DNA of 64,000 bases from Planctomycetota bacterium (GCA_020849665.1 JADLFX010000002.1:1-64000); one strand, 5' to 3'. Shown: positions 17,509 through 26,186, counted from the stretch's first letter. A program made the numbers and translations. Notes: generated from the letters alone by a model not told the origin.

Positions 17509-18153
17509 TCACTCGAAGAGCAGGAGCGTCGTGCCGCCGCTGCTCACCCTGATGCTCCCGCCGGGTGCGTGGCCCAGCAGTGTGAGGCTGACGTCCACAT
17601 CCGGCAGGATCGAGCCGCGACGCGTGTAGACATGCGTCCAGGTCTTGTCCCCCGGGTTCTTCCGGTGGACTTGCAGCTCGGCGCCGGCGACGTAGCGGCC
17701 GCTGAACCTGAGCCGGCTGGTCTCTGAGTTGAAGGTGCCAGCCAGGACGTGGCCCGCGCCCGACCACATGTTGAACAGGGCGTAGTTGTCGGCGAAACGC
17801 ATGCGCCCCGCCTGGCTGTCCCAGTACGCGGCTTGGAACGCGTAGGACGTCGTCCAAGCCGCGAACGACAGCGGTGTGCTGAAGGAGGCGTGCCCCATGG
17901 CGTCGAGCCGGAAGGACGACTCGATGATGGTCTCGGTCAGGTAACTCCATCCGAGGAACCCGGGCACTTGGGTCGCTGCCTTGGTGCTCGACGCGACGTA
18001 GAGGATCGCGTCCGCGAGCGGCTCACCCCAGACCCCGAATGTGAACGTGACACGCTTGGCCGCGTAGTCGATCTCGTGGGAGATCGTCACCCGTTGGGCA
18101 GCGAGCGGCAGAACCGGCAGGCAGGCGAGTCCCAGGATCGTGAACAGTCGCAT
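17509..18153 (-). CDS. exported protein of unknown function
   Basis: The protein has 214 residues. ATG 18153 is fixed by a near-perfect Shine-Dalgarno AAAGGAGG about 10 nt upstream and starts the signal peptide MRLFTILGLACLPVLPLAAQ. The mature protein is rich in aromatic residues and beta strands (VTFTFGVWGEPLADAILYVA, FAAWTTSYAFQAAYWD) and ends in a strand-turn pattern GGSIRVSSGGTTLLLFE. No catalytic motif is visible and I do not recognise the family; an all-beta surface protein is the best guess. It has the strongest ribosome-binding site I noticed in the window, suggesting high expression. Confidence 0.75.
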   Translation of the reverse strand: MRLFTILGLACLPVLPLAAQRVTISHEIDYAAKRVTFTFGVWGEPLADAILYVASSTKAATQVPGFLGWSYLTETIIESSFRLDAMGHASFSTPLSFAAWTTSYAFQAAYWDSQAGRMRFADNYALFNMWSGAGHVLAGTFNSETSRLRFSGRYVAGAELQVHRKNPGDKTWTHVYTRRGSILPDVDVSLTLLGHAPGGSIRVSSGGTTLLLFE

Positions 18154-18837
18154 GGTTGAAGAGCCTCCTTTCGGCCAGGCGTGGCCGATCCAGCCGGACA
18201 TGCCCGCGCCAGGGCGCGCCGGACACGAGGTCGTGGATTCACGGGTGGGCCCCAGATCCCAGGCAACTCGAGCGGCTAGTGGCGGGATGCGTCGCGCGGC
18301 GCGGATGTTCTCTGGATCCTCGTCACCCTCACCCTGCGAGCCGCCCCGGCAATCCCATCGCGGCCCCCAAGGCTCTCAGGCCCGCGCCTCCAGCGCGGAC
18401 CTTGGCTGCCGCCAACCTTCGGGCCGGGATGGGTAGTGCACGAGTCGGCGCAGGATGCGATCCCGGAGACCAAGTGCTCGTGGGGGTCGCCCTGCCTGGG
18501 TGCGCGCAGCTGCGCCTGGGCCGCGGTGACGCGGGCACGGGACGAGGTGCCAGGCGCGGTGGCGCCGCCGGCATTCTCCACAACCCGATGAGGCTGGGCT
18601 GAGTCGGGTTTCCGACGCGCGACGTCGGTATCCCGTGCTGCCGAGCGGCCCACCGGGCCGCTATGGACGCCCGGGCGAGGGGATTGCGGGCGCAGCTGGT
18701 GGAGGATTGCCCTGGTCTCATCTGTACGTAACGTGGCGCAGGAGTTGCTGCATCGCGGCAGCCCCACCGTGCCGCCATCGGGAGGCGGCACACGACCGAG
18801 AGTCGTCCGGCCCTCCCGGGATCCACCTGTGCTCGAG
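18154..18837. other. long divergent intergenic region
   Basis: These 684 bp separate the leftward gene at 18153 from the rightward beta-helix gene at 18838. Apart from the AAAGGAGG site of the left gene and a sigma-54-like site at 18734-18748, I see nothing I can name. Open frames here have poor codon structure and no domain-like sequence. An unrecognised RNA or a decayed gene is possible. Confidence 0.45.
18734..18748 (+). promoter_or_regulatory. sigma-54-like promoter (-24/-12), weak
   Basis: TGGCGC, five bases, then TTGC keeps the exact GG-10 nt-GC spacing of sigma-54 promoters, with one departure (TGGCGC for TGGCAC). A transcript would start near 18760, about 78 nt before the beta-helix gene ATG. 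Confidence 0.4.
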
Positions 18838-19893
18838 ATGCGCTACGCCTTCCCCGTCCTCGCCCTCGTCGCTACGTCGGCCTTCGCCCAGCGGACGCTC
18901 GTCGTCGATGCGTCGGGCGGGGGACAGTTCACGGAGATCCAGCAAGCCGTCCTGGCCGCCAACCCCGGCGACACGATTCTGGTCCGCCCGGGCCTCTACG
19001 ACGGCTTCGAGGTCGGCAAGGGTGTCGGGATCGTCGGGGGGCCCGGGGTGGACCTGCGCCCGTCGAGCCGCACGCCGGGGTTCATCACCGCAAGGAATCT
19101 CCCGGCCGGTCAGCGGCTCTCGATCCGGGAGATCGGCACCGGCGCGTCTGGATCGACGGTCACGATCGAGGGGTGCGCCGGTAGCGTGCACCTCGAAGGC
19201 CTGCGCGTGGGGTCGTGGTTCTCGATCCTGAGCGTCCGCAACTCGTCCGCGGTGACCGTCCACCAGACCATCGTCTCCTCCACGGTCTCGATCGCGGGCG
19301 CTTCCGTGGTGTTCAGCCAGTGCCACCTGAACAGCCTGGAGACCGCGCTCTCGTCGGTGACCTTTGCTGAGGGGACGTGCACCGGGATCCAGCCGATCCG
19401 GCTCGTTTCCGGCACGCTCACGATCACCGGCGACGGCCAGACCTCGATCCGCGCCAACTCTCCGCTCCCATCGAGCGCGATCGTCACCCAGGGCGGCATC
19501 CTGACCATCGATCCGCAGGTGCAGCTCGTGCCCTCCCCTGGGCTGCCGCCGATCTCGGGCCCCGCGACGGTGATCTACCGCACCATCCCCTCGCTGCGCG
19601 CGGCGCTCACCAGCACGCAGCTCACGACGGCGCTGCGCGCGCCCGGAGCGTTCCGCGGCCACACGCTCCTGGGGCTGCCACTGCAGAGTCCGGTCGCGAC
19701 GCCCTTCGGCGACTTGTGGATCGGTGCGCACGTGGTGCTCGACTCGGGTTCCATGCCGCCCAGCGGCGTGCGCAGCGTCACGCTCGCGATCCCGCCTGTG
19801 GCGCCAGGGTTCACGATCGCCCTGCAGGGCCTGCTCGCGATGCCCACGGGCATCGAGCTGTCGACGCCGGTGCTGACGACCACCGCACGCTGA
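18838..19893 (+). CDS. secreted beta-helix/pectate-lyase-like protein
   Basis: The protein has 351 residues from ATG 18838, with signal peptide MRYAFPVLALVATSAFAQ. The opening TLVVDASGGGQFTEIQQAV, then GDTILVRPGLYDGFEV, is the classic start of planctomycete parallel beta-helix proteins (pectin-lyase fold). About six short rungs follow. The C-terminal 90 residues form a compact beta domain (GDLWIGAHVVLDSG ... GFTIALQGLLAMPTGIELSTP) reminiscent of the tails of the other secreted proteins here. No catalytic lyase residues are evident, so a surface-adhesion or matrix role is more likely than pectin cleavage. Confidence 0.75.
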   Translation: MRYAFPVLALVATSAFAQRTLVVDASGGGQFTEIQQAVLAANPGDTILVRPGLYDGFEVGKGVGIVGGPGVDLRPSSRTPGFITARNLPAGQRLSIREIGTGASGSTVTIEGCAGSVHLEGLRVGSWFSILSVRNSSAVTVHQTIVSSTVSIAGASVVFSQCHLNSLETALSSVTFAEGTCTGIQPIRLVSGTLTITGDGQTSIRANSPLPSSAIVTQGGILTIDPQVQLVPSPGLPPISGPATVIYRTIPSLRAALTSTQLTTALRAPGAFRGHTLLGLPLQSPVATPFGDLWIGAHVVLDSGSMPPSGVRSVTLAIPPVAPGFTIALQGLLAMPTGIELSTPVLTTTAR

Positions 19894-19961
19894 GCGTTCT
19901 GCGACCGGCCGCGTCCCGACCGGGGGGAGTGCCGAACACGGTTCAGGGCTTGGGCGGCGTC

Positions 19962-20010
19962 GTTACGTGTGCGTAGCATGGACCGTCGAAGTTGCTCTGA
20001 GTCGTTTCCG
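19962..20010 (+). repeat. dispersed 48-bp repeat, copy A
   Basis: The left part reads GTTACGTGTGCGTAGCATG, the core at 19981-20003 is GACCGTCGAAG then TTGCTCTGAGTC, and the right part is GTTTCCG. The element ends 1 nt before the ATG of the small membrane protein, leaving no room for a Shine-Dalgarno site. Inside its left part, TAGCAT (19974-19979) with TTGGGC 18 nt upstream could be a promoter. Confidence 0.8.
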
Positions 20011-20011
20011 C

Positions 20012-20437
20012 ATGCTTCGCATCCTCTGGATCGGTGTGAGCTGGACCGCCCTGTGGGCGGTGCTCTGGACGCTCCTGCTCCTGACCATCGCGGTACTTCG
20101 ACCGGGCGACTTCGACTCGGGCGAAGGCCCGGCAGTCCTCGCGGCCGTCCTAGGCCCGATGGGGCTGTTCACCGGACTCCTGTTCGGCGTGTTGCTGGCG
20201 ATCCGCGGTCGTGGAAGGGCCGACTCCCGCGGCTCCCTCGCTCGGATCGTCGGTCTCGGCATCCTCGCGGCCGCCCTCGTGCAGATCGCCTACCTCAACC
20301 ACGGGGATGACGTACTGATCTTCAGACTGGGAGTGGCGGCGTTCTTCTCTGCGTTCGGCGGGTTCGTCACCCTGATCTGGCTGCTGCTGGCGCGGGGCGG
20401 GACACCGGGACGGGACGAGGCGACGGCGCCTCGCTGA
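20012..20437 (+). CDS. small multi-pass membrane protein
   Basis: The protein has 141 residues from ATG 20012. Four hydrophobic segments are visible: [20 protein letters not shown] to about residue 30, [21 protein letters not shown] (about 45-65), [17 protein letters not shown] (about 78-95) and [20 protein letters not shown] (about 108-128). A polar tail rich in R, D and T follows. I do not recognise the family. It lies between two direct copies of the dispersed repeat (A and B), and repeat A abuts its start codon. An in-frame GTG start at 19967 would run through the repeat and is rejected. Confidence 0.65.
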   Translation: MLRILWIGVSWTALWAVLWTLLLLTIAVLRPGDFDSGEGPAVLAAVLGPMGLFTGLLFGVLLAIRGRGRADSRGSLARIVGLGILAAALVQIAYLNHGDDVLIFRLGVAAFFSAFGGFVTLIWLLLARGGTPGRDEATAPR

Positions 20438-20533
20438 GCTGGATCGGCATCGGCGTGGGTCGCCCGGGCACCCTTGTCGATGCGGGCGCAAGTGCTCGAA
20501 ACGCGGAGTCCGCTGCGCGCCGCACCTGGGTAT

Positions 20534-20581
20534 GTTTCGCAGGCGTAACACCGACCGTCGAGATTGCTCTGAGTCGTTTCC
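20534..20581 (+). repeat. dispersed 48-bp repeat, copy B
   Basis: GTTTCGCAGGCGTAACAC, an extra C, then the core at 20553-20575 (GACCGTCGAGATTGCTC, TGAGTC) and GTTTCC. The element ends 1 nt before the ATG (20583) of the 2Fe-2S subunit, the same placement as copy A. Confidence 0.85.
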
Positions 20582-20582
20582 G

Positions 20583-21050
20583 ATGATCACACTCGAAGTG
20601 AATGGGCGGAGTGTCGTGGTCGACGTGGATCCGGGCACGCCGCTGCTGTGGGTGCTGCGCGAGAACCTGCAGCTGATGGGCACGAAGTACGGCTGCGGCG
20701 CGGCGCAGTGCGGGTCGTGCACGGTGCACGTGGACGGCAACGCGGTGCGATCGTGCGTGCTGCCTGTCTCGGCGGCGGCCGGCAAGAAGGTGACCACGAT
20801 CGAGGGGCTCACCGAACCCTCGGGCGCGGCGTTGAAGCAGGCCTGGATCGAGCTCGATGTGCCGCAGTGCGGCTACTGCCAGACGGGGCAGATCATGAGT
20901 GCGGCGATCCTCCTGCGGCAGAAGCGCCAGCCGAGCGATGCCGACATCGACGCGTGCATGGGCGGCAACGTGTGCCGCTGCGCGACCTACGTGCGGATCC
21001 GCGGGGCGATCCATCGGGCCGCGGCGCTCGCCCGGGGAGGTGCGCGATGA
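20583..21050 (+). CDS. 2Fe-2S subunit of a molybdopterin aldehyde/isoquinoline-type dehydrogenase
   Basis: The protein has 155 residues from ATG 20583; longer frames would translate the repeat. It carries both iron-sulfur clusters of the xanthine-oxidase-family small subunit: a plant-ferredoxin cluster from Cys38, Cys43, Cys46 and Cys58 ([11 protein letters not shown]) and a second from Cys96, Cys99, Cys131 and Cys133 (CGYCQTGQ ... VCRCATY). It passes electrons from the Mo centre to the cytochrome. Its stop overlaps the next start as ATGA, so it is translationally coupled to the large subunit. The two-subunit-plus-cytochrome layout, without a FAD subunit, matches isoquinoline 1-oxidoreductase and membrane aldehyde dehydrogenases. 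Confidence 0.93.
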   Translation: MITLEVNGRSVVVDVDPGTPLLWVLRENLQLMGTKYGCGAAQCGSCTVHVDGNAVRSCVLPVSAAAGKKVTTIEGLTEPSGAALKQAWIELDVPQCGYCQTGQIMSAAILLRQKRQPSDADIDACMGGNVCRCATYVRIRGAIHRAAALARGGAR

Positions 21051-23188
21051 CCCTCGACGTCTCGCGCCGCGAGTTCCTGCGCGTCAGCGCCACCGCGGCC
21101 GGCGGCATGCTGATCGCGTTCCGCGTGCCCGCGGCACCCGCGACGCCCACGCCTCCGGAACCCGAGTTCGCCCCGAACGCGTTCGTGCGCATCGCTGCCG
21201 ACGGCAGGGTGACGGTGATCATCAACAAGGCGGAGATGGGCCAGGGCATCTGCACGTCGCTGAGCATGGTGTTGGCCGAGGAGCTCGACGCCGACTGGAG
21301 CCGCATCGGCTTCGAGTTCGCGCCCGTCGATCCCGTGTACGCACACCCGGGCTTCGGCATCCAGATGACCGGCGGGAGCACCAGCACCATGGGCATGACC
21401 GAGCCGATGCGGCAGGCCGGAGCCGTGGCGCGCGCGATGCTGGTGACGGCCGCGGCGCGGCGCTGGGGGGTGCCCGAGGCCGATTGCGCCACCGCCGGCG
21501 GCGCGGTCGCGCATCCGCGCAGCGGCCGCCGCGCGGGCTACGGCGAACTCGCGGCCGCGGCCGCCAGGCTGCCGGTGCCGGACGGTGTACCGCTGAAACC
21601 GGCGGCGCAGTGGAAGCTGATCGGCAGGCCGACGCCGCGCCTCGACACGCGAGCGAAGGTCGAGGGCAGCGCGGTGTTCTCGATCGACGTGAACCTGCCG
21701 GGCATGCTCACCGCGCTCGTGGCGCATCCGCCCACGTTCACGGGCAGGGCAAGACGCATCCGCGACGCGGCGGCGCGCGCCGTGCCGGGCGTGGTCGACG
21801 TCGTCGACGTGGGCTCGGGCGTCGCAGTGCTGGCCAAGGGCTTCTGGCCCGCGAAGCTCGGTCGCGACCGGCTCGAGGTCGAGTGGGACCTCGGCGAAGC
21901 AGCCACGCTCTCGAGCGAGGCGCTGCGCCAGCACTACCGCGAGCTCGCGGGCCGGCCCGGGTTGGTGGCACACAAGGCGGGCGACGTCGACGCGGCGCTC
22001 GCCGCAGGCCGGGTACTACGCGCCGACTACGAGGTGCCGTACCTCGCGCACGCTCCGATGGAGCCGTTGAACTGCGTGGTCGACCTGCGCGCCGACTCGT
22101 GCGAGATCTGGGCCGGCTCGCAGTTCCAGACCGTCGACCACGCCGCGGCTGCCGCCGCCGCCGGGCTGCCCGGGGCCAAGGTGAAACTGCACACCACGTT
22201 CCTCGGCGGCGGCTTCGGCCGGCGCGCCAATCCGGCGTCGGACTACATCGTCGAGGCGGTCAAGATCGCCAAGGCGGCGAAGGCTCCGGTGAAGATGATC
22301 TGGACGCGCACCGACGACCTGCGCGCCGGCTACTACCGGCCGATGTGGCACAGCCGCGTCGCCGCCGCCTGCGACGAGGCGGGCGCGATCACCGGCTGGC
22401 GGCACACGATCGTCGGCCAGTCGATCATCGCCGGCACGCCGTTCGAACCGATGATGATCAAGGACGGCATCGACAGCACCTCCGTCGAAGGCGCCGCGGA
22501 CCTGGCCTACGCCATCCCCAACGTCCTCGTCGACCTGCACACCACCAAGGTGCCGGTGCCGACGCTCTGGTGGCGCTCGGTCGGCCACTCGCACACCGCG
22601 TTCGTCGTCGAGAGCTTCCTCGACGAGATCGCCGCGGCGACCCGGCAGGATCCGCTGGCCCTGCGCCGCAGGCTGCTGCAGGGCAAGGACCGCCTGCTCG
22701 GAGTCCTCGAACTCGCCGCGGCGAAGTCGGGCTGGAGCACGCCCGCGCCCGCGGGACGGGCGCGCGGGCTGGCCGTGCACCCGTCGTTCAACAGCTTCGT
22801 GGCCGTGGTCCTGGAGGTCTCGCTCGAGCGCGGCTGGCCGCGCGTGCACCGGGCGACGCTCGCGGTCGACTGCGGCCGCACAATCAACCCGGGCACCGTC
22901 ACGGCGCAACTCGAGGGCGCGGTCGGATTCGCGCTCAGCACCGCGCTGTACAGCGCGATCACCCTCGCGGACGGCCAGGTCGAGCAGTCGAACTTCCACG
23001 ACTACCGGATGCTGCGTCTGCACGAGATGCCTGCCGTGGACGTGCACGTGGTGCCCAGCGAGGCGCAGCCCACGGGCATCGGCGAGCCCGGCGTGCCGCC
23101 GGTCGCCCCGGCGCTGTGCAACGCCTTGTTCCGTCTCACCGGCAGACGCATCCGCCGGCTGCCGATCCGCCGGGAGGACCTCGCATGA
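21047..23188 (+). CDS. molybdopterin-binding large subunit, isoquinoline 1-oxidoreductase (IorB)-like
   Basis: The protein has 713 residues with an N-terminal Tat signal ([15 protein letters not shown], twin Arg at 7-8), so it is exported folded with its partner. Aldehyde-oxidase/xanthine-dehydrogenase-family motifs are visible: [37 protein letters not shown] (Mo-pterin binding), [15 protein letters not shown] and, near the end, [13 protein letters not shown] carrying the conserved catalytic Glu. The substrate cannot be told from sequence; aldehydes or N-heterocycles are typical. The length fits the IorB-type single large subunit. It overlaps both neighbours by 4 bp (ATGA). No xdhC-type or molybdenum cofactor gene is nearby. 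Confidence 0.92.
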   Translation: MTLDVSRREFLRVSATAAGGMLIAFRVPAAPATPTPPEPEFAPNAFVRIAADGRVTVIINKAEMGQGICTSLSMVLAEELDADWSRIGFEFAPVDPVYAHPGFGIQMTGGSTSTMGMTEPMRQAGAVARAMLVTAAARRWGVPEADCATAGGAVAHPRSGRRAGYGELAAAAARLPVPDGVPLKPAAQWKLIGRPTPRLDTRAKVEGSAVFSIDVNLPGMLTALVAHPPTFTGRARRIRDAAARAVPGVVDVVDVGSGVAVLAKGFWPAKLGRDRLEVEWDLGEAATLSSEALRQHYRELAGRPGLVAHKAGDVDAALAAGRVLRADYEVPYLAHAPMEPLNCVVDLRADSCEIWAGSQFQTVDHAAAAAAAGLPGAKVKLHTTFLGGGFGRRANPASDYIVEAVKIAKAAKAPVKMIWTRTDDLRAGYYRPMWHSRVAAACDEAGAITGWRHTIVGQSIIAGTPFEPMMIKDGIDSTSVEGAADLAYAIPNVLVDLHTTKVPVPTLWWRSVGHSHTAFVVESFLDEIAAATRQDPLALRRRLLQGKDRLLGVLELAAAKSGWSTPAPAGRARGLAVHPSFNSFVAVVLEVSLERGWPRVHRATLAVDCGRTINPGTVTAQLEGAVGFALSTALYSAITLADGQVEQSNFHDYRMLRLHEMPAVDVHVVPSEAQPTGIGEPGVPPVAPALCNALFRLTGRRIRRLPIRREDLA

Positions 23189-23769
23189 GGCGCACCCTCG
23201 ATCGTCGCGTGCTCCTGGTCGCGAGCCTGGCCGCCGCGTTCGCGCTCGCGCAGTGCCGCGCAGCGGGTCCCGATCCCGCAGCGCAGGCGCGCAGCGCCGC
23301 CGCCTGGGCCACCGTCTACGAGGTGCTGCAGCATCCGCGCTGCGTGAACTGCCATCCCGCCGGCGACGTGCCCCTGGTCGGCGAGCATCGCGAGGTGCAC
23401 CCGCAGAACGTGCAGTCCGGCGGCAACGGCATGGGCCTCTTCGCCATGGCCTGCCCCACCTGCCACCGCGACGAGAACACGCCAGGGAGACACATGCCGC
23501 CCGGCGCGCCGCGCTGGCACATGCCGCCACGCAACACGCCGCTGGTGTTCGAGGGCCGCGGCGCGCGGGAGCTGGCCCGCCAGCTGGCCGACCCGAGCCA
23601 GAACGGCAATCTCTCGCCGCAACAGTTGCTCGAGCACGTCAAGAGCGACCCGCTCGTCCTCTGGGGCTGGAACCCTGGCGAGGGGCGCGCGCCCGTGCCT
23701 GTGCCGCACCGGACCTTCGTCGCCGCGTTCCAGGACTGGGTCGAGGGCGGCTGCAGGGTGCCGGAGTAG
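23185..23769 (+). CDS. exported dihaem c-type cytochrome-like subunit
   Basis: The protein has 194 residues starting in an ATGA overlap with the large subunit. An N-terminal signal ([17 protein letters not shown]) is followed by two C-x-x-C-H haem sites, CVNCH (Cys53, Cys56, His57) and CPTCH (Cys90, Cys93, His94). [19 protein letters not shown] lies between them, typical of the Isoquinoline-reductase-linked dihaem proteins. It probably accepts electrons from the 2Fe-2S subunit and passes them to a terminal oxidase in the periplasm. The C-terminus ([16 protein letters not shown]) is also a family hallmark. Confidence 0.88.
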   Translation: MRRTLDRRVLLVASLAAAFALAQCRAAGPDPAAQARSAAAWATVYEVLQHPRCVNCHPAGDVPLVGEHREVHPQNVQSGGNGMGLFAMACPTCHRDENTPGRHMPPGAPRWHMPPRNTPLVFEGRGARELARQLADPSQNGNLSPQQLLEHVKSDPLVLWGWNPGEGRAPVPVPHRTFVAAFQDWVEGGCRVPE

Positions 23770-23870
23770 CGGCGCACGCGCGGGGATCGTCGCCTGGTTC
23801 GGGATGGCCGCTCGGGATGTCGGCGCGGCCTGCAGGCGCGGGAAGAGTCCGGTGACGGCGCGAGTTCGCC

Positions 23871-23895
23871 ATCGAGCGGGCGTGGCGCCCTCGAT
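23871..23895 (+). terminator. possible terminator hairpin after the dehydrogenase operon
   Basis: ATCGA pairs with TCGAT and GGGCG with CGCCC around a TGG loop, with a 2-nt bulge. There is no T-run after it. It is the only stem structure I see between the operon and the next gene. Confidence 0.35.
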
Positions 23896-23994
23896 TCGGG
23901 AGCTGACGTAAGCGGCCAGTGCAGCACCGCGCGTGCGTGGAGCCGTGACCGCATGGAGCCACTCGCCGCGTGCCGGCGGAGTCGCACCGAGACT

Positions 23995-24042
23995 GTTTCG
24001 CGCGAGTAACAGGACCGTCGAAGTTGCTCAGAGTCGGTTCCG
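23995..24042 (+). repeat. dispersed 48-bp repeat, copy C
   Basis: GTTTCGCGCGAGTAACAG, then the core at 24013-24035 (GACCGTCGAAG, TTGCTCAGAGTC) and GGTTCCGGGTTCGG. This copy lies about 56 nt upstream of the next ATG, unlike copies A and B which touch their genes. Confidence 0.8.
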
Positions 24043-24058
24043 GGTTCGGGCTCGTGGC

Positions 24059-24064
24059 TAGCAT
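24059..24064 (+). promoter_or_regulatory. putative -10 hexamer of the 24098 gene
   Basis: GGCTAGCATCG contains TAGCAT, the same hexamer found in repeat copy A and close to the TAGGCT of the kinase genes. The gene starts 33 nt downstream. Confidence 0.3.
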
Positions 24065-24097
24065 CGCGTGATTCCCACTCGGGTTGATCCAACGACG

Positions 24098-25105
24098 ATG
24101 AAGACCCTCCTCCCCGTGAGCGTGGCGCTCGCCGCGCTCTCCCTCCCCCTCGTGGCCCAGATGGGGCCGCAGTACGAGATCCGCACCCGCACCGACTACG
24201 GCGTCTTCAGCCAGGTCGGCACGAACGTGGTGGTCGATGGGATCCCTGCGGACACCGTCGTGACCCGCGGCGTGCAGATCGCGTCGCGGCAGAACGGCAC
24301 GCATGCGCGCACGCATGCGACCTTCGGCGTCGAACGCGGCGTGGCCACCCTCATGCTGCACGAGGGCGGCAACGCCGTGAGCACCCCGCAGAGCGGGCCC
24401 GCGCTGGCCGGCACGATCGACGAGAAGGACGCGAGCGCCGCGCATTCGCTGATGTTCCGCGTGAGCGGGCAGCGCCTGCAGAACGGCGTCGTGCGCGTGA
24501 CCTTCCAGGGCCATGCCAGCGACGGCGCATTCGCCCGGGCGGCGGTGGATCTGGACGGCGACGGAAGGCCGGAGTTCGCGGCGGAGGCGCCCACGCGCAC
24601 GCCGGTGGTCCGGGAGTTCCGGGTGACCCCCGGCCCGCGCGGCTACGCGTTCACGGTCACCACCCACGCCTCCGCTGGCGTACGCGACCGCGGGCAGGCC
24701 GGCTACGAGAGCTCGCTGAGTGTGAGCTTCCAGGAGCGCGGCGGTGGCGGCGGCGGCTCGGTCACGTTCACCCCCTACGGCCGTGAGTGCGGCGCGCGCC
24801 TGCAGGGAGCCGAAGGCCGCATGGGCGGTGTCGTGCTGACCCTCGACAACGCCGTGGCCAATTCCTTCGGCCTCTTCGCCATCGGCCGCGAGCAGGCCGA
24901 CATCTCGCTCGGCACGTGCAAGCTCCTGGTCCAGCCCGCACTCGTGATCGCGCTGCAGACCGATGCGACCGGCAAGGCGGTCACCTCCCTGCGCGGCCCG
25001 GGCAGCGGCGCGATGACGCTCTATGCCCAGGGCATCGTGCTGGACCTCGGCCAGCGCGCCTTCGAACTCGACGCCAGCAACGGTCTGAAGATCGAGAGGC
25101 GGTGA
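24098..25105 (+). CDS. secreted protein of unknown function with a shared C-terminal beta domain
   Basis: The protein has 335 residues from ATG 24098 with signal peptide MKTLLPVSVALAALSLPLVAQ. The middle is beta-rich (YEIRTRTDYGVFSQV, VVREFRVTPGPRGYAFTV) and includes a D-x-D-G-D-G calcium-loop-like DLDGDGRPEF. After a GGGGGG linker the last 110 residues form a distinct domain: FTPYGRECGARLQGAEG, LTLDNAVANSFGLFAIG, a central VIALQTDATGKAV and the end LYAQGIVLDLG ... SNGLKIERR. This tail resembles the C-termini of the beta-helix protein at 12648-14714 and the BNR protein at the right edge, and may be a surface anchor. The function of the front half is unknown. Confidence 0.7.
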   Translation: MKTLLPVSVALAALSLPLVAQMGPQYEIRTRTDYGVFSQVGTNVVVDGIPADTVVTRGVQIASRQNGTHARTHATFGVERGVATLMLHEGGNAVSTPQSGPALAGTIDEKDASAAHSLMFRVSGQRLQNGVVRVTFQGHASDGAFARAAVDLDGDGRPEFAAEAPTRTPVVREFRVTPGPRGYAFTVTTHASAGVRDRGQAGYESSLSVSFQERGGGGGGSVTFTPYGRECGARLQGAEGRMGGVVLTLDNAVANSFGLFAIGREQADISLGTCKLLVQPALVIALQTDATGKAVTSLRGPGSGAMTLYAQGIVLDLGQRAFELDASNGLKIERR

Positions 25106-25123
25106 GGCGCCGACTGCGAGCCG

Positions 25124-25153
25124 GGCACCTGGTTGCGCGCGCGACCAGGTGCC
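25124..25153. terminator. bidirectional terminator hairpin between convergent genes
   Basis: GGCACCTGGT pairs perfectly over 10 bp with ACCAGGTGCC around a 10-nt GC-alternating loop. It sits in the 52-bp gap between the convergent genes ending at 25105 and 25158. There is no T-run, but the position fits a shared terminator. Confidence 0.6.
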
Positions 25154-25155
25154 GC

Positions 25156-25166
25156 GCTCAGAGTCG
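25156..25166 (+). repeat. half copy of the dispersed repeat
   Basis: GCTCAGAGTCG matches the right half of the repeat exactly; the left half is absent. On the opposite strand it supplies the last codons and stop (CGA CTC TGA) of the leftward gene, exactly as copies E and F do. Confidence 0.5.
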
Positions 25167-26186
25167 TGCCTCGACGATCGCGCCGGCGCGTTCGATGCGC
25201 AGCGTGAGCGGGCGGCCGCGAACGTCGCGCCGCAAGAGGTCGCGCAGGTGCAGGCCGTGGCGGACCGGCTCGCCCTCCACGGCGACGATCCGGTCGCCGA
25301 CCTGCAAGACCTTCTCGGCCTGCGAGCCGGCCTGGATGGAAGCCACCACCGCGCCGGGACCGAGGTCGTCGTTCTGGACCGCGATGCCGTAGATGTGTCG
25401 CTGCACGGTGTCGCCGGCGCGGAGGCGCTCGAGGACCGGCTCGAGGCCGTGGAGGGGCACGCAGAAGCCCACGCCAGAGTCGTAGAGCTCGGCGCCCGCG
25501 TCCGCGCCGCTGGGATGCAGGGCCACCGCGACGCCGAGGACGCGCCCGTCGAGCGTGGCCACCACACCGCCGTAGTTGGCGGGGCTGAGCGGAACGTCGA
25601 CCTGCACCGCGCGCCCGGAGAGCCGGCCCAGCGCGCTGACGTGGCCGAAGTTCACCGACGGCGCCTCCCGGCCGAACGTGCGCGCCACGGCGATCAGCGG
25701 CTGACCGACCCGCAGCGCCGCGGGATCGACGGGATCGAGCGGCACCGCCAGGTCCTCGGCCTCGATCTTCAACAGCGCGATGCCGCGCGTCTTGTCCTCG
25801 CCCACCACCTCCGCGTCGAAGGTGCGGCCGTCGGCCAGCGTGACCACGACGGCGGCCGGCTCGGTGCTGAATGGGAAGCTGGCCACGAGGATCCAGCCGT
25901 CCGCGGACACGATCACGCCGCTCGTCGTCCCCGCCGTGACCGCCAGCGTGTTGGGCCGCACGAGCTGCGGGCGTGAGCGTGGCTGCGGGCGGGTGCTGGG
26001 TAGCGTGGCTGGGCGCGTCGCTGCTTTCTTCACGCCCCCGTACGTCTCGACCTTCACGACGTATGGCGCCACCCGCTCCGCAGCCGCCCGGATCTGCGTC
26101 TGCTGCCGCGCGTACGAATCTCCGTCCTGCGCTCCGAGCAGTGCCAGAGCCAGAACGACTCTGAGCAATCTCGACGGTCGTGTCAC
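25158..26186 (-). CDS. HtrA-like PDZ protein with inactive protease domain
   Basis: From GTG 26186 the protein has 342 residues and begins with signal peptide MTRPSRLLRVVLALALLGAQ. Starts at TTG 26228 or TTG 26168 are also open, and no strong ribosome-binding site decides. The signal peptide is encoded inside repeat copy D. The protease fold is recognisable (SGVIVSADGWIL, GEDKTRGIALLKI, SPANYGGVVATLDGRVLGV) but the triad is gone: Phe104 at the His position, Gly135 at the Asp position and Tyr205 for Ser. A PDZ domain (about 240-340: YGIAVQNDDLGPGAVVASI ... VLQVGDRIVAVEGEPV) is intact. It is likely a periplasmic scaffold or regulator of envelope proteolysis rather than an enzyme. Confidence 0.8.
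   Translation of the reverse strand: MTRPSRLLRVVLALALLGAQDGDSYARQQTQIRAAAERVAPYVVKVETYGGVKKAATRPATLPSTRPQPRSRPQLVRPNTLAVTAGTTSGVIVSADGWILVASFPFSTEPAAVVVTLADGRTFDAEVVGEDKTRGIALLKIEAEDLAVPLDPVDPAALRVGQPLIAVARTFGREAPSVNFGHVSALGRLSGRAVQVDVPLSPANYGGVVATLDGRVLGVAVALHPSGADAGAELYDSGVGFCVPLHGLEPVLERLRAGDTVQRHIYGIAVQNDDLGPGAVVASIQAGSQAEKVLQVGDRIVAVEGEPVRHGLHLRDLLRRDVRGRPLTLRIERAGAIVEARL

Larger units (their letters stand above)
23770..24097. other. intergenic region with repeat copy C
   Basis: These 328 bp lie between the cytochrome gene and the next rightward gene. They hold a possible terminator hairpin (23871-23895), repeat copy C (23995-24042) and a -10-like hexamer (24059-24064). No small gene is convincing. 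Confidence 0.55.

Noticed and set aside
18721-18760. Possible degenerate seventh copy of the repeat (CGTAAC ... TTGCT)
   Set aside because: Only two short blocks match and the spacing differs; it fits a sigma-54-like site better.
18156-18826. Open frames on both strands in the long intergenic region
   Set aside because: No signal peptide, no domain, irregular codon third positions and no ribosome-binding site of note.
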